A stretch of DNA of 64,000 nt from Xenorhabdus hominickii (GCF_002632725.1 NZ_NJAI01000001.1:512915-576914), one strand, 5' to 3'. Shown: positions 24,014 through 35,101, counted from the first letter of the stretch. Numbers and translations: made by a program. The notes: generated from the letters alone by a model not told the origin.

Positions 24014-25015
24014 TTAGTCATTCGTATGACGGAGCTGCTTAGATGGCTCTTTCATATAGCGGAAGAAATCGCTATCTGGGCTGAGTACCATGATGTTTCC
24101 GTCATTCTTGAAGCTATTTTCGTAAGCACGCAGGCTACGAATAAATGCGTAGAATTCAGGATCTTTGCTAAATGAATCAGCAAATAACTTAGTTGCTTCC
24201 GCATCACCTTCACCACGTAAAATCAATGCCTGGCTATATGCTCTGGCCTTAATTTCTGTCGCTTTCTTATCAGCGGTTGCACGGACTTTCTCAGCTTCTT
24301 CCAAACCTTGTGAACGATGACGACGCGCTACTGCTTCACGCTCTGCACGCATACGCTGATAAATTGCCCCTGAAACTTCATCCGGCAAGTTAATTTGCTT
24401 AATACGAACGTCCACAACTTCAATCCCCAATGCCGCCATACTATTCGGATTCAGGGCAGGTTGTTTACCTTTCGTTTCCTTCTCCACGCGGGCCGCTGCT
24501 GAAGCAATATCATTGTCTGCACTTGAGCTATCTTCATTCGTTCCCAAGTTCAGCGCATTACGAACATCCGTTGTCAAACGACCACGGGAATCTGTCACGA
24601 TACCACGCACATCCAGACGACCAATTTCAGAACGCAGACGGTCACTGAATTTACGTTTCAACAGAAGCTCAGCCTGAGAGATTTCCCCATTACCCGTTGC
24701 CAGATAATAGCTGCTGAAATCTTTGATACGCCATTTCAGGTAGGAGTCAACAATCAGGTCTTTATTTTCACTGGTCAGGAAGCGGTCAGCCTTGATATCC
24801 ATAGTCTGGATACGGGCATCAAGCGTTTTAACAGTTTCAATAAAAGGAATTTTGAAATGCGGGCCCGGCTGATAAACCAAAGGCTTATTTTCAGAATCAC
24901 GCACAACCTTACCAAAACGCAGCATAATGCCACGCTGACCTTCATACACGATAAATATCGACGAATACAGCACAACCAATATGGCGGCAATAACAAAGAC
25001 GAACGACTTACGCAT
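24014..25015 (-). CDS. hflC: HflC, FtsH protease modulator
   Basis: HflC forms with HflK a large periplasmic-facing membrane assembly that encloses and modulates FtsH. It is a 333-residue SPFH/band-7 protein. A single N-terminal membrane anchor (residues about 5-25, FVFVIAAILVVLYSSIFIV) precedes VYEGQRGIMLRFG, then the SPFH domain and a long Glu/Arg/Ala-rich coiled coil. It begins 2 bp after the hflK stop, so the two are coupled. Confidence 0.97.
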   Translation of the reverse strand: MRKSFVFVIAAILVVLYSSIFIVYEGQRGIMLRFGKVVRDSENKPLVYQPGPHFKIPFIETVKTLDARIQTMDIKADRFLTSENKDLIVDSYLKWRIKDFSSYYLATGNGEISQAELLLKRKFSDRLRSEIGRLDVRGIVTDSRGRLTTDVRNALNLGTNEDSSSADNDIASAAARVEKETKGKQPALNPNSMAALGIEVVDVRIKQINLPDEVSGAIYQRMRAEREAVARRHRSQGLEEAEKVRATADKKATEIKARAYSQALILRGEGDAEATKLFADSFSKDPEFYAFIRSLRAYENSFKNDGNIMVLSPDSDFFRYMKEPSKQLRHTND

Positions 25016-25017
25016 GA

Positions 25018-26262
25018 TTATGGTCTCCCTTGTCTTTGCGTATCACCACGCAGGTTATTTGAATTGCCATAGCTAGAACTGTTGTCATCACTGGAATGGT
25101 TATAACTTGAGTTCCTTTGTGCCGATGTAGAATGTGTCATGTTGTTCTGCTCTGGCGTAACTCTGGTATCCGGCTGAAGTTTTGGTGCTTCAGGTTGATT
25201 ACGCAGAATTTGATCCAATGGCAGTACCAGCATGCTATTGCTCTTTTCGTTTGCAATCACTTTGCGGGTATGACTCAAAACACGTTCCATCGCTTCAATA
25301 TAAAGACGTTCACGAGTAATTTCAGGTGCTGCTTTATACTCTGGCAGAATTTTGGCAAAACTTGCCACTTCACCCTGAGCATTCAATACCACACTCACTT
25401 TATAAGCTTTGGCGTCTTCAATAATGCGTTGAGCATTACCACTGGCGATCGGAAGAACAGAGTTCGCATAAGCTTCTGCTTCACGAATGGTTTTTTGCTC
25501 TTCTTCGCGTGCGGCAATAACATCATCGAATGCGGCTTTCACCTCTTCAGGTGGACGCGCAGCTTGGAAGTTAACGTCCAGCAGAGTGATCCCCATGTTG
25601 TATGGACGAATAGTTTCTTCCAATACCTTTTGGGTGTCATTACGTACGATAGTGCGATCCGCTGTCAGAATTTTTTCCATTGTGTACTTGCCAACCACTC
25701 CACGCACAGCACTGTCTGTTGCTTGACCCAGGCTATTGTCAGGAGTAGTGACATTGAAAAGGTAGGCAGCAGGGTCAGTGACACGATACTGAACGTTCAT
25801 TTCGGCACGTACAACGTTTTCATCCGATGTCAACATGACACCCGATGTCGCCAGCTCACGAACAGATTCGACGTTAACGGCACGTACACGATCGATAAAT
25901 GTCAATTTCCAGTTCAAGCCAGGCTGAACAACGTGACTGAATTTACCCAAACGAGTAACTACACCACGTTCTGTTTCTTTAATCGTATAGAAACCACTAA
26001 CAACCCAGACAACAACCGCAGCAGCGACGGCAAGACCAATAAGACGTCCGCCAAATTTTGGGTTCTGTGCAGAACCATTTCCACCTTTGTTTCCACCGAA
26101 ACCACCGAGTTTTTCACTCAGTTTTCGGAACAAATCGTCGAGATCAGTTGCTCCACGCTTTCGACCACCTTTATTGTTGCCGCCGGAGTTGCCGCCATTA
26201 TTATCGCTGCTTCCCCACGGGTCGCGGTCCTGTCCGTTATTACCGGGCTGATTCCACGCCAT
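25018..26262 (-). CDS. hflK: HflK, FtsH protease modulator
   Basis: This 414-residue partner of HflC has a Gly/Asn-rich cytoplasmic N-terminus (residues 1-70), one transmembrane helix (about 75-97, LIGLAVAAAVVVWVVSGFY) and an SPFH domain beginning TIKETERGVVTRLGKF. A coiled coil and a polar Ser/Asn-rich C-terminal tail follow. The ATG has a GTGGAGC ribosome-binding site. Unusually, about 320 bp separate it from hflX. Confidence 0.97.
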   Translation of the reverse strand: MAWNQPGNNGQDRDPWGSSDNNGGNSGGNNKGGRKRGATDLDDLFRKLSEKLGGFGGNKGGNGSAQNPKFGGRLIGLAVAAAVVVWVVSGFYTIKETERGVVTRLGKFSHVVQPGLNWKLTFIDRVRAVNVESVRELATSGVMLTSDENVVRAEMNVQYRVTDPAAYLFNVTTPDNSLGQATDSAVRGVVGKYTMEKILTADRTIVRNDTQKVLEETIRPYNMGITLLDVNFQAARPPEEVKAAFDDVIAAREEEQKTIREAEAYANSVLPIASGNAQRIIEDAKAYKVSVVLNAQGEVASFAKILPEYKAAPEITRERLYIEAMERVLSHTRKVIANEKSNSMLVLPLDQILRNQPEAPKLQPDTRVTPEQNNMTHSTSAQRNSSYNHSSDDNSSSYGNSNNLRGDTQRQGRP

Positions 26263-26584
26263 GTTTTAGCTCCACTTTTTAGTTTTTCACTGGTTTTTCA
26301 GAGGTGACTGCTCTCCACCCAGATGGGTGAGGCTTCCCACTTCACAGGCCGTTGTCTGTCTATGACAGGTCTGACAGCAGCCTCTGTGGTCAGAAACGAC
26401 ACTCATTTCGTCGTTTTTGTAAGCAACCAATATTTGAGTGATGTTTTTGACAGTGCTAGTTCAGTCACTACAATTCTGGCACAGCCATTTCATCACTGCC
26501 ATCCCATCCCCATTACTCCATGATTCTAGGTACCTTGAAATGACGTGCAAAATAATACCTTGTTTGTTGCCCTGCGCCAATCAA
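26263..26584. other. Non-coding spacer between hflX and hflK
   Basis: This 322-bp gap lies inside a normally tight operon and has no convincing ORF. It holds an imperfect hairpin at 26370-26394 (TCTGAC / GTCAGA plus inner pairs). A 7-bp AAACGAC / GTCGTTT stem at 26394-26416 follows, with a T-run on the plus strand only. A separate hflKC promoter could be here, but I cannot pick one out. Confidence 0.4.
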
Positions 26585-27865
26585 TCAGACAACATAGTCA
26601 GTTAAATTCGGTTCTTGTTTGCACAGGCGACGCCAATCCACCATTGGCATTCTGACTTCAACACCAACTTGGCCGTTTTCTTCCATCCATTCGCGTTCAA
26701 TCGCCTGAAGCTGGTAGAACCGGCTACGCAGACGTCCCGCTTCGGGTGGAAGATGTAATTCATAGTGTGCGATTTCACCTGAAAGACGTTCAGTTAGCGC
26801 CTGAAATAACAGCGGAATACCTTCGCCAGTCTGTGCTGACAACCAGACTCTAACCGGACGATTATCTTCATCACGATCGATGCGGGGAATAAAATCTTCC
26901 AACATATCGATTTTATTCATCACCAATAGAGAAGGGATCTCATTGGATTCAATCTCTTCAAGAACACTGTCAACAGCGATAATATTTTCATCAAGACGGT
27001 TATCAGCTGCATCGACGACATGCAGTAATAATTTTGCCTGTCGAGTTTCCTGCAAGGTAGCTTTGAACGCAGCAACCAAATCATGGGGTAAATGACGAAT
27101 AAAGCCTACGGTGTCCGCCAAGACAACAGCACCAACATCATCCACATCTATTCTGCGCAATGTCGGATCGAGAGTGGCAAAAAGCTGATCGGCAGCATAG
27201 ACTTCAGCTGAGGTTATTCGATTGAATAAACTTGATTTTCCTGCATTAGTATAACCAACCAGGGAAACGGTCGGAATATCGGCTTTATTGCGTGCCTGAC
27301 GCCCCTGTTCGCGCTGTTTTTCAACTTTGCCAAGGCGCCCCAAAATCTGTTTGATTTTATCACGCAACATACGGCGGTCGCTTTCCAGCTGGGTTTCCCC
27401 GGGCCCACGCAAACCGATCCCCCCTTTTTGACGTTCGAGGTGAGTCCATCCCCGTACCAGACGGGTCGACAAATGACGCAACTGTGCCAATTCGACTTGA
27501 AGTTTGCCTTCGTGTGTTCTTGCCCGCTGGGCAAAAATATCCAGAATCACACCAGTGCGATCAACGACACGGCATTGGCACAAACGTTCCAGATTACGTT
27601 CTTGAGCAGGGCTGAGAGCATGGTTAAACAACACCACATCCGCGCCGCTGTTTTTAACAGCGTCGGCGATTTCCTCTGCTTTGCCCTCTCCAACAAAATA
27701 TTTCGGATGAGGTGCCTTTCGGCTTCCCGTTACAATCTGCACAGGAGAAACACTTGCGGAAGTCACCAATGATTCGAATTCATTGAGATTTTCCGTATCT
27801 TTTTCCTGTGAGAAGAAAACATGCACCAGAACGGCTAACTCTCCGCCTTCATAACGATCAAACAA
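26585..27865 (-). CDS. hflX: Ribosome-associated GTPase HflX
   Basis: HflX is an Obg-HflX-family GTPase that splits stalled or heat-damaged ribosomes. At 426 residues it matches E. coli. The N-terminal HflX domain ([20 protein letters not shown]) and the Gly-rich linker ([14 protein letters not shown]) precede the G domain: G1 [13 protein letters not shown]2 around [11 protein letters not shown]3 DTVGF and G4 NKID. It follows hfq across an intrinsic terminator, so read-through must supply it unless an unseen promoter exists. Confidence 0.97.
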   Translation of the reverse strand: MFDRYEGGELAVLVHVFFSQEKDTENLNEFESLVTSASVSPVQIVTGSRKAPHPKYFVGEGKAEEIADAVKNSGADVVLFNHALSPAQERNLERLCQCRVVDRTGVILDIFAQRARTHEGKLQVELAQLRHLSTRLVRGWTHLERQKGGIGLRGPGETQLESDRRMLRDKIKQILGRLGKVEKQREQGRQARNKADIPTVSLVGYTNAGKSSLFNRITSAEVYAADQLFATLDPTLRRIDVDDVGAVVLADTVGFIRHLPHDLVAAFKATLQETRQAKLLLHVVDAADNRLDENIIAVDSVLEEIESNEIPSLLVMNKIDMLEDFIPRIDRDEDNRPVRVWLSAQTGEGIPLLFQALTERLSGEIAHYELHLPPEAGRLRSRFYQLQAIEREWMEENGQVGVEVRMPMVDWRRLCKQEPNLTDYVV

Positions 27866-27906
27866 TGGTGCAACCTCTCAGGCTGAGTAAAAATCCATAG
27901 GAAAAA

Positions 27907-27931
27907 CATAGGTAAAGTCTCCCTACCTATG
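27907..27931 (-). terminator. hfq terminator (partial, inside the superoperon)
   Basis: CATAGGTA / TACCTATG (27907-27914 and 27924-27931) is followed on the minus strand by UUUUU. It lies 31 bp after the hfq stop. It probably uncouples hfq from hflX levels. Confidence 0.78.
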
Positions 27932-27961
27932 CTTTTATTTACGTCAGGTGTGGCCACTGAT

Positions 27962-28264
27962 TTATTCAGCGCCATCACTTTCCTGTTGTGCTGCTGGGTT
28001 AGCGCCAGCATGATAATTTCCAACGCCAGTCGTCGCATTCGGATTGCTACCGTGATGAGATACAGGACGGGAAGGCACAACAGTAGAGATGGCATGTTTA
28101 TAAACCATCTGGCTGACCGTGTTTTTCAGTAAAATGACAAATTGGTCAAAAGATTCAATCTGACCCTGTAATTTGATGCCGTTAACCAAATAAATAGAAA
28201 CCGGGACCCTTTCGCGCCGTAAAGCGTTCAGGAATGGATCTTGCAAAGATTGCCCCTTAGCCAT
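27962..28264 (-). CDS. hfq: RNA chaperone Hfq
   Basis: Hfq is a hexameric Sm-like protein that pairs small RNAs with mRNAs. It has 100 residues. The N-terminal [20 protein letters not shown], the Sm1 region with [19 protein letters not shown] and the Sm2 motif [16 protein letters not shown] are intact. The disordered C-terminal tail is Asn/Gly/Ala-rich and ends ESDGAE, close to E. coli in length. Confidence 0.98.
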   Translation of the reverse strand: MAKGQSLQDPFLNALRRERVPVSIYLVNGIKLQGQIESFDQFVILLKNTVSQMVYKHAISTVVPSRPVSHHGSNPNATTGVGNYHAGANPAAQQESDGAE

Positions 28265-28372
28265 TCTATATTTTCCTTATTTTGTTGTTTTTAACTAAGA
28301 ACCTATTGGTTCGAAAAAGTAACTACTCAAAAAATGACGCTTTGTACTAATCAATTGTACACAATCAACGAT

Positions 28373-29314
28373 TTATGTACTAATAGACTGCATGACTGTA
28401 TTTAGTGCTTGTTTAGATTGGTCACTATCTAACCAAGTCACATTGTCCCAGCTCCTGAGCCATGTTATCTGACGCTTAGCCAACTGGCGCGTTGCACAGA
28501 TACCACGATAAACCATCTCATCATGAGAAATTTCGCCAGAGAGATAAGACCACATTTGACGATAACCAACACAACGAATGGAAGGTAAATCTGTATGCAA
28601 ATCGCTACGAGCATAAAGCGCTTTTACTTCATCTTCAAACCCTGATTTGATCATTTGTTCAAAACGGGCCGCAATGCGCTGATGCAAGATTTCACGGCTT
28701 GTAGGTGCGATCGCAAATTGATGAACACGATAAGGCAATATTTCTCCAGACGTTTCAGTCAATGTAGTTAGAGTTTTACCCGAAATTCGAAAAACTTCCA
28801 GTGCACGAGTAAGACGTTGAGGATCATTCGGATGAATCCTTACAGCAGCAACGGGATCAATCTCTTGTAATTGCTGATGTAATGTTTCCCACCCAAACTC
28901 CGCAGCCTCTTGCTCGATCTGCGCCCGAATTTCAGGATTAGCTGAGGGCAAAGGTGATAGTCCTTCCAGCAACGCTTTGAAATATAGCATGGTTCCACCA
29001 ACGAGTAGTGGAATTCTCCCCGCAGCAGTGATATCTGCCATCTCTTTCAAGGCATCACGGCGAAAATCAGCAGCAGAGTAAGTTTCAATAGGATCGAGAA
29101 TATCGATCAAACGATGAGGTGCCTGTGTTTGCTCTGCTGCGGAAGGTTTTGCTGTCCCGATATCCATTCCACGATAAATCAATGCAGAATCAACACTGAT
29201 TAATTCAACCGGAAGATTCTGGCGCAAAGCGATCGATAACGCCGTTTTTCCTGAAGCCGTTGGCCCCATGATAAAAATGGCTGTCGGCAGATGTTGAGTT
29301 TTGCAATCACTCAT
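28373..29314 (-). CDS. miaA: tRNA dimethylallyltransferase MiaA
   Basis: MiaA adds a dimethylallyl group to A37 of tRNAs reading UNN codons. ATG 29314 (MSDCKTQ) gives 313 residues, the family length; the frame is open 11 codons further upstream but inside mutL. P-loop GPTASGKT, the [16 protein letters not shown] substrate region and the C-terminal [15 protein letters not shown] are present. It overlaps the mutL end by 8 bp, indicating coupling. Confidence 0.97.
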   Translation of the reverse strand: MSDCKTQHLPTAIFIMGPTASGKTALSIALRQNLPVELISVDSALIYRGMDIGTAKPSAAEQTQAPHRLIDILDPIETYSAADFRRDALKEMADITAAGRIPLLVGGTMLYFKALLEGLSPLPSANPEIRAQIEQEAAEFGWETLHQQLQEIDPVAAVRIHPNDPQRLTRALEVFRISGKTLTTLTETSGEILPYRVHQFAIAPTSREILHQRIAARFEQMIKSGFEDEVKALYARSDLHTDLPSIRCVGYRQMWSYLSGEISHDEMVYRGICATRQLAKRQITWLRSWDNVTWLDSDQSKQALNTVMQSIST

Positions 29315-31334
29315 GATTAAGACGTGCCACCACTGCTTGTAAATCAATTAACTGTAATAACCCTTCCGGCGGCGATTCCACCAGTTGAGGACAAAGACGC
29401 TCGACATCAGCCAAAAGCTGGACGGCTTGTGCGACGTTCCACGTTTCATGTTCGCTACCCACGTGACGGGAAAGCCAAATTGTCACCTGCTCAACCGAAG
29501 CCTTTGACTGTTCCCTAAGATAGCTCAACAGCTCCGGCAGGAGTTTCGGCAGGTTCTGTTGACGCAAGGGCAACGATACCGCATGAATAGTTACTTTTCC
29601 ATGTGTGACTGTAGATTCAATGCCAAAAGTCTTTAATAGCTCACTATTCTGCTTCAAAGTGATCATTTCAACCTGATTGAGAGCCAGTTTCAGCGGGATC
29701 AATAATGGCTGAGATTTCAGCCCCTGTTCTCCCGGCGTTAATTGCGCCTGTTTCAGCCAGCGTTCAGCCACGGGCAGAGAAAGCAACCCAATTCCCAATA
29801 GGGATTCAGTCAAAGCATAGTAACCTGCATAGATGCTCAATACTTTTCCGAAGCTGTAACAACTTCCCAAATTGAGGCTGCCATTTTTTCCCTGTTTCGA
29901 TTGCACAGATGTGACAGGAACAGGCGTTGGTCTGGTGATCGACGAACTGGAAATGGGGAAGCTGGAAGATAAGGGCATTTTTTCCGGCTTTGGCATAGCC
30001 CTTTCCGGAAGTACCGATCTTTCAGGAGGTATTGTTTTTTCAGGAAATAGTGGCCGTTTTTCTTCCGGCGCGAACTGCATCAATTTTTGGTACAGCTCCC
30101 CCTGTTTTTTCTGGTAGCCTTCGCCATGATGCGATAGTTGATGAGGTTTCTGATAAGACGGCTGCGTTTCACGGACTGAATATTGGCTTTCTCCCTGTCC
30201 CTGTTTCTTACTATTCGCTACAGTGGATGGCTCTACATTCTTACGGAGAAAATGGTTTTCGCCCGCAGATGGACGATTCTCCGGCACCCAGCTTGCCACT
30301 GGCTCCTGAGAACTCAGCCCCAATTCAGCACCTTCGCTACGCTGTTTCAATACCGCAGCCACACCTTGATAAATAAAGTCATGCACTAAACGCGCCTGAT
30401 GGAAACGCACTTCATGCTTGGCCGGATGTACATTGACATCCACCTGATGCGGATCGACTCCCAGATACAAAACATACGCGGGTTGTTGTTCACCCTGAAT
30501 CAAATCTTGATAGGCTTGGCGGATAGCATGATTAATCAACCGATCCCGCATCATACGCCCATTAACATAACAATATTGGATATCACTCACTGCCGTCGCA
30601 TTCATGGGGTCTACAACCCAACCTTTAATGGACAGGGAATCATGCTGCCATGATAACGCCAAAGCCTGCTGCACAAACGCCGTGCCACAAATCGCGGCTA
30701 AACGCCGCTCATGTTGGGACTCTTCTTTAGCCGGACGATACTGGCGTACTAATTTTCCGTTATGGTTCAGATTGATGGCAATATCCAACCGTGCTAATGC
30801 GATCCGACGCACCACTTCATCAATGTGGCTAAATTCCGTTTTTTCTGTTCTCAGGAATTTGCGGCGGGCTGGCGTGTTATAAAACAGATCTAACACTTCA
30901 ACCGTCGTTCCTACAGGATGAGCTGCGGGTTTCACAGTGACTTCCATGTCACGGCCTTCTGCATAAGATTGCCATGCTTCAGTCTGATTTTCAGGGCGAG
31001 AAGTCAATGTCAGCCGCGAAACAGAACTGATACTGGCCAGCGCCTCCCCACGAAACCCCATACTGACAATGGCTTCCAAATCATCCAATGAAGCAATTTT
31101 ACTGGTGGCATGGCGCGCCAGTGCTAATGTGAGATCTTGCTGGCTAATCCCACAACCGTTATCACGAATTCGGATCAACTTTGCGCCACCACGCTCAATA
31201 TCAATATCAATGCGGGTAGCACCAGCATCAAGGCTATTTTCCACCAATTCTTTCACCACGGATGCAGGGCGCTCAACCACTTCACCAGCAGCAATCTGGT
31301 TTGCCAATTGTGGGGGTAATACCTTGATAGCCAT
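29307..31334 (-). CDS. mutL: DNA mismatch repair protein MutL
   Basis: MutL is a GHKL ATPase linking MutS recognition to MutH nicking. The N-terminal ATPase motifs are intact: [11 protein letters not shown] (motif I), DNGCGI (II) and GFRGEAL (III). The protein is 675 residues against 615 in E. coli. The extra length is mostly a low-complexity Pro/Ser/Gln/Lys linker (about 340-470) before the C-terminal dimerisation domain. No MutL endonuclease motif is seen, as expected for a MutH-type system. Confidence 0.97.
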   Translation of the reverse strand: MAIKVLPPQLANQIAAGEVVERPASVVKELVENSLDAGATRIDIDIERGGAKLIRIRDNGCGISQQDLTLALARHATSKIASLDDLEAIVSMGFRGEALASISSVSRLTLTSRPENQTEAWQSYAEGRDMEVTVKPAAHPVGTTVEVLDLFYNTPARRKFLRTEKTEFSHIDEVVRRIALARLDIAINLNHNGKLVRQYRPAKEESQHERRLAAICGTAFVQQALALSWQHDSLSIKGWVVDPMNATAVSDIQYCYVNGRMMRDRLINHAIRQAYQDLIQGEQQPAYVLYLGVDPHQVDVNVHPAKHEVRFHQARLVHDFIYQGVAAVLKQRSEGAELGLSSQEPVASWVPENRPSAGENHFLRKNVEPSTVANSKKQGQGESQYSVRETQPSYQKPHQLSHHGEGYQKKQGELYQKLMQFAPEEKRPLFPEKTIPPERSVLPERAMPKPEKMPLSSSFPISSSSITRPTPVPVTSVQSKQGKNGSLNLGSCYSFGKVLSIYAGYYALTESLLGIGLLSLPVAERWLKQAQLTPGEQGLKSQPLLIPLKLALNQVEMITLKQNSELLKTFGIESTVTHGKVTIHAVSLPLRQQNLPKLLPELLSYLREQSKASVEQVTIWLSRHVGSEHETWNVAQAVQLLADVERLCPQLVESPPEGLLQLIDLQAVVARLNHE

Positions 31335-31379
31335 ATTCGACCTTACTTACGATTTAGAGCCCATTCCAATAGGCATTGG

Positions 31380-32741
31380 TTACTGTGGTGCAATCTGTAA
31401 TGGATTAGCCTGAAAATATTGGCGTAATCCACGATGAATGCCTTGCGCCAATTTTTCCTGATATTCATTAGAGCCCAACAATTCTTCTTCATACTGGTTA
31501 CTAATAAAGCCAGTTTCCACCAAAATGGACGGAATATCCGGCGAGCGCAAGACACCGAGGCTAGCATGTTCTGGCGTACGTTTATGCAATGAACCAATTT
31601 TAATCATCTGACCCAATACCTGCATAGCAACGTCATAGCCAACCCGCTGGGAATGACCAAATTGCAAATCCAACACCGCCTGACTCAAATAAGGATCAGT
31701 ACCATTAGCAAGGGCATCTCCCGCACCTCCCAATAATTCCGATTGTTTTTCATGCTGCTCCAGCCAATTTCCCAATTCACTATTTGCACGACGATTAGAA
31801 AGCACCCAGACAGAAGCTCCTCTGGCGCTGCGATTAGGGGCAGCATCTGCATGAATCGACACCAACATATTTGCCCGATGCTTGCGGGCAACCTCGGAAC
31901 GTCCAGCCACGGAGATAAAGTAGTCACCATTCCGCGTTAATACGGGTTTGAACATAGGATCACTGCGCAACAAGGCTTCCAGCTTACGTGCCACACTGAT
32001 AGTAACATTTTTTTCCTTTAACCCCTTTTGCCCGATGGCTCCGGGATCTTGCCCTCCATGCCCGGCATCAATGGCAACGACAATCGGCTGTATGCCTTTT
32101 CCTTGCACCGTTTTGGTTGCTTGCCTTTTCACGCCCTGATCATGAGGATTCGATGCCGCTTTAGTTTCAGGTCTCGTTTCTGACCCCGACAGTGAAGCGC
32201 TATTAGTTAGTAACTGCTTACTTTCATTTTGGGGCGTATTATCTTTGGATAGAGATGAAGAATTCACCCTGCCATTGGCTTTTAATGTCATTACCACCTG
32301 AGATTTATTTCCCGCATTTTTCACTGTGGAATTAGCCATTGCTTTATGCGCCAATTCCAACACGATTCGCTGATGATGAGCATCGGATGATTGACTAGAA
32401 CGTACTACTTTCACTAAATTCTGGCCGGATAAACGCATCGGTAAACCAACGACTTTGCTTGCTTGACGAACATCCACCACCAACCGTTCAGGGGAATGCA
32501 GGGGGAAAAATCGATAATCTGGATGCCCGCCAGTGAATTCCAACGTTACTGTGGCTTCAGATGGGTTATTACTCACATGAATATTCGACAACGTAGCCGC
32601 TGAAGCTGTCATCATGGCTAATTGACTTAGCATGACAAACAGAACAAGGGCCATAATCCAATAAGCTCGCCATTTTTTGCTTATATTCACAAAAAAAGCA
32701 TTCACGGAAAAGGCATTCATCATGGTCGGGTATTCCTTCAT
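31380..32741 (-). CDS. amiB: N-acetylmuramoyl-L-alanine amidase AmiB
   Basis: AmiB is a periplasmic zinc amidase that splits septal peptidoglycan, activated by EnvC in E. coli. An N-terminal signal anchor ([22 protein letters not shown]) precedes an AMIN domain (about 48-155), a Ser/Lys-rich linker and an Amidase_3 domain (about 220-440). The zinc and catalytic motifs [23 protein letters not shown] and VETGFISN are present. No LysM repeat is seen. The listed ATG overlaps the tsaE stop (ATGA); ATGs 6 and 7 codons later have a better-placed AAGGA. Confidence 0.93.
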   Translation of the reverse strand: MKEYPTMMNAFSVNAFFVNISKKWRAYWIMALVLFVMLSQLAMMTASAATLSNIHVSNNPSEATVTLEFTGGHPDYRFFPLHSPERLVVDVRQASKVVGLPMRLSGQNLVKVVRSSQSSDAHHQRIVLELAHKAMANSTVKNAGNKSQVVMTLKANGRVNSSSLSKDNTPQNESKQLLTNSASLSGSETRPETKAASNPHDQGVKRQATKTVQGKGIQPIVVAIDAGHGGQDPGAIGQKGLKEKNVTISVARKLEALLRSDPMFKPVLTRNGDYFISVAGRSEVARKHRANMLVSIHADAAPNRSARGASVWVLSNRRANSELGNWLEQHEKQSELLGGAGDALANGTDPYLSQAVLDLQFGHSQRVGYDVAMQVLGQMIKIGSLHKRTPEHASLGVLRSPDIPSILVETGFISNQYEEELLGSNEYQEKLAQGIHRGLRQYFQANPLQIAPQ

Positions 32742-33202
32742 AAGGACGTCAAATTATCCAACAGACTTTCACCATATTCAGATTGCGCTACAAAACGCGC
32801 CTGCCGCCCTTCGCTGTCATAGCTCAAGTGCAGCTCAATATCGGCAGCAGGTAAAAAACCAGCGCCCTGTTGTGGCCATTCCACCAAGCAAATGGAATCC
32901 TGATAGAAATAGTCACGAATACCCATAAATTCTAGCTCTTCAGGATCAGCCAGACGGTAAAGATCGAAATGGTAGACAGGTCGGGGTTGTAAAGCATACG
33001 GTTCAACCAGAGTATAAGTCGGGCTCTTAACATGTCCCTGATGACCGAGTGCCTGTAGAAAACCACGGCTGAATGTGGTTTTTCCAGCCCCAAGATCACC
33101 ATATAAATAAATAACATAGCCGCGATCGCCGGATGCTGCCACTGCATTGCCTAATGCAACGGTGGCATTTTCATTTGGAAGTGATAAAACGAGTTCTTTC
33201 AT
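32738..33202 (-). CDS. tsaE: TsaE, ATPase for tRNA t6A synthesis
   Basis: TsaE is the ATPase that works with TsaB, TsaC and TsaD to make N6-threonylcarbamoyl-A37. ATG 33202 ([14 protein letters not shown]) gives 154 residues (E. coli 153); the open frame runs 13 codons further up with no support. Walker [15 protein letters not shown] and the conserved [10 protein letters not shown] and [14 protein letters not shown] are intact. The ribosome-binding site is weak. It starts the tsaE-amiB-mutL superoperon; nnr, which precedes tsaE in E. coli, is missing. Confidence 0.96.
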   Translation of the reverse strand: MKELVLSLPNENATVALGNAVAASGDRGYVIYLYGDLGAGKTTFSRGFLQALGHQGHVKSPTYTLVEPYALQPRPVYHFDLYRLADPEELEFMGIRDYFYQDSICLVEWPQQGAGFLPAADIELHLSYDSEGRQARFVAQSEYGESLLDNLTSL

Positions 33203-33407
33203 CGAAAAATATCTATTTTTATTTATTGAATTAAAGCCCAATCAAAATGGGCTTATCAGTTAAATAGCTTAACCAATAACCATAACATAACTCAGACATT
33301 ATCATTTAACATCTTCTGCGCCCCAGTGACTCCACATGCCGCTTTTTTGTATTCAATCCACACTGTGTTAAGCTACGATCCCTCTTACAGCAGTAAATTG
33401 ATATTCC

Positions 33408-34565
33408 ATGGCAATCCCTCTCGATCTGAATCTTCTGGCAGCAAACATCAAGCAATGGGGTATTTCCCTTGGCTTCCAACAAGTCGGTATTTGTGACACC
33501 GATTTATCAGCAGAAGAACCTAAACTACAGGAATGGCTTGATAAGCAATACCACGGCGAAATGGACTGGATGGCACGTCATGGCATGATGCGCGCTCGTC
33601 CTCATGAACTTCTGCCCGGGACTTTGCGGGTTATCAGTGTACGCATGAATTATCTGCCAGCTAAGGCCGCTTTTGCCAGTACGCTTAACAACCCACAAAT
33701 GGGTTATGTCAGCCGTTATTCGCTGGGCAGAGATTATCATAAGCTACTACGTCAACGACTAAAAAAACTTGGCGATCAGATCCAAGACTATTGCAGTGAC
33801 CATGAATATCAGGGAACTCTGAATTTTCGCCCTTTTGTTGATTCTGCACCAATTATGGAGCGCCCACTAGCAGCAAAAGCGGGGCTTGGCTGGGTTGGTA
33901 AACACTCACTTATATTGAATCGGGAATCGGGTTCTTGGTTTTTCCTCGGTGAATTACTTATTAATCTTCCCCTACCGATTGATACACCCCAAGAGGAACA
34001 ATGCGGGCGCTGTGTAGCCTGTATGACAACCTGTCCGACAGGTGCCATTGTTGAGCCTTACACTATTGATGCTCGACGCTGCATTTCTTATCTGACAATT
34101 GAACTGGAAGGTGTGATACCAGAAGAGTTTCGTCCACTGATGGGGAATCGAATTTATGGCTGCGATGATTGCCAACTTATTTGCCCATGGAACCGCTTTT
34201 CGCAATTAACAGATGAGACCGATTTCAGCCCTCGCGCGACACTGCACACTCCTCAATTACTTGATCTATTCAGTTGGAGTGAAGAAAAATTTCTGCGCAT
34301 TACAGAAGGATCAGCAATCCGCCGTATTGGTTATTTACGTTGGCTACGTAATATTTCAGTTGCTTTGGGCAATGCTCCTTATCAGGTTGAGATCGTACTG
34401 GCGTTGGAAAAAAGAATGGATTTGAGTGATATTTTGAATGAACATATCCGCTGGGCAATCGAGCAACAAATAACTCGCCGCAATGCTAATTCAATCGAAG
34501 TTCAAACTTCACAACAAAAACGATTAATCCGGGCAATAACCAAAGGATTACCCCGAGACGCTTAA
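33408..34565 (+). CDS. queG: Epoxyqueuosine reductase QueG
   Basis: QueG is a cobalamin- and iron-sulfur-dependent reductase catalysing the last step of queuosine formation in tRNA. It has 385 residues (E. coli 379), and the extra residues lie in one loop near residue 130. Two ferredoxin-like [4Fe-4S] motifs are present: CGRCVACMTTCPTGA and CDDCQLICPWN. The C-terminal HEAT-like region ends KGLPRDA as in E. coli. It is divergent from tsaE and borders the variable zone. Confidence 0.97.
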   Translation: MAIPLDLNLLAANIKQWGISLGFQQVGICDTDLSAEEPKLQEWLDKQYHGEMDWMARHGMMRARPHELLPGTLRVISVRMNYLPAKAAFASTLNNPQMGYVSRYSLGRDYHKLLRQRLKKLGDQIQDYCSDHEYQGTLNFRPFVDSAPIMERPLAAKAGLGWVGKHSLILNRESGSWFFLGELLINLPLPIDTPQEEQCGRCVACMTTCPTGAIVEPYTIDARRCISYLTIELEGVIPEEFRPLMGNRIYGCDDCQLICPWNRFSQLTDETDFSPRATLHTPQLLDLFSWSEEKFLRITEGSAIRRIGYLRWLRNISVALGNAPYQVEIVLALEKRMDLSDILNEHIRWAIEQQITRRNANSIEVQTSQQKRLIRAITKGLPRDA

Positions 34566-34610
34566 TAATCAACCACTCTAATTTTTTGTTAAAAAAGCCG
34601 TCTGTTTCCT

Positions 34611-35029
34611 TGTGAATAAAATAAAAATGCTTTGTTGATCAACGAACAAAACAAGGTTAAATCTTGAACGGTGTATTTTTACATGAGGTTAATTATTTTA
34701 ACTAATCAATAAGTTAAAGATGATCAATTGATTCGAAAAACAAATCAATAAATTTAAGTATGGCACAGCTCCCTGTGGATAACTCTGTGTAATATGTAGA
34801 GCGCCACTAGGTGGCTCAATATGACAGTAATCTTAAAAATTGTGGATAAAAAACAAGAATTGAATTTTAGTAGAAAACATCTTAAATCAGCAGCTAAATA
34901 AAAAAATACCCACTTATTCTCAACACTAGTGGAGAAATTTTCCTCCACCTCTTCAAAAATGAGGCGGCATTATGGACCTGTTGAGACAGGATAGCAAGTG
35001 CTTTATTGACAATTCCTTGCTGGGGATAA
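34611..35029. other. Candidate datA-like DnaA-box cluster with IHF site
   Basis: The 536-bp gap after queG has no gene. It holds two perfect DnaA boxes TGTGGATAA (34774-34782 and 34841-34849), one TGTGAATAA (34611-34619, also consensus TTATNCACA) and one 8/9 match TGGGGATAA (35021-35029), all in one orientation. A perfect IHF consensus (AATCAATAAGTTA, 34704-34716) lies between the first and second boxes. E. coli datA, which titrates DnaA and stimulates DnaA-ATP hydrolysis with IHF, maps in the same neighbourhood. The functional claim is inference. Confidence 0.5.
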
Positions 35030-35040
35030 ATCCACTTGAA

Positions 35041-35073
35041 AAAAGTGCCAACGTCTTCCCCGTTGGCACTTTT
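35041..35073 (-). terminator. Terminator of the five-gene HpaB-like operon
   Basis: AAAAGTGCCAACG / CGTTGGCACTTTT (35041-35053 and 35061-35073) is a perfect 13-bp stem with a 7-nt loop. The minus strand continues with UU. It lies 28 bp after the stop of the 35102 gene. Confidence 0.9.
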
Positions 35074-35101
35074 CCCCTATCGATAAAACGATAAGGTAAG
35101 A

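Noticed and set aside
25117..26307. Long open plus-strand frame of 396 codons opposite hflK
   Set aside because: It is antisense to a well-conserved gene, its Cys/Phe/His-rich translation resembles no protein, and it has no ribosome-binding site.
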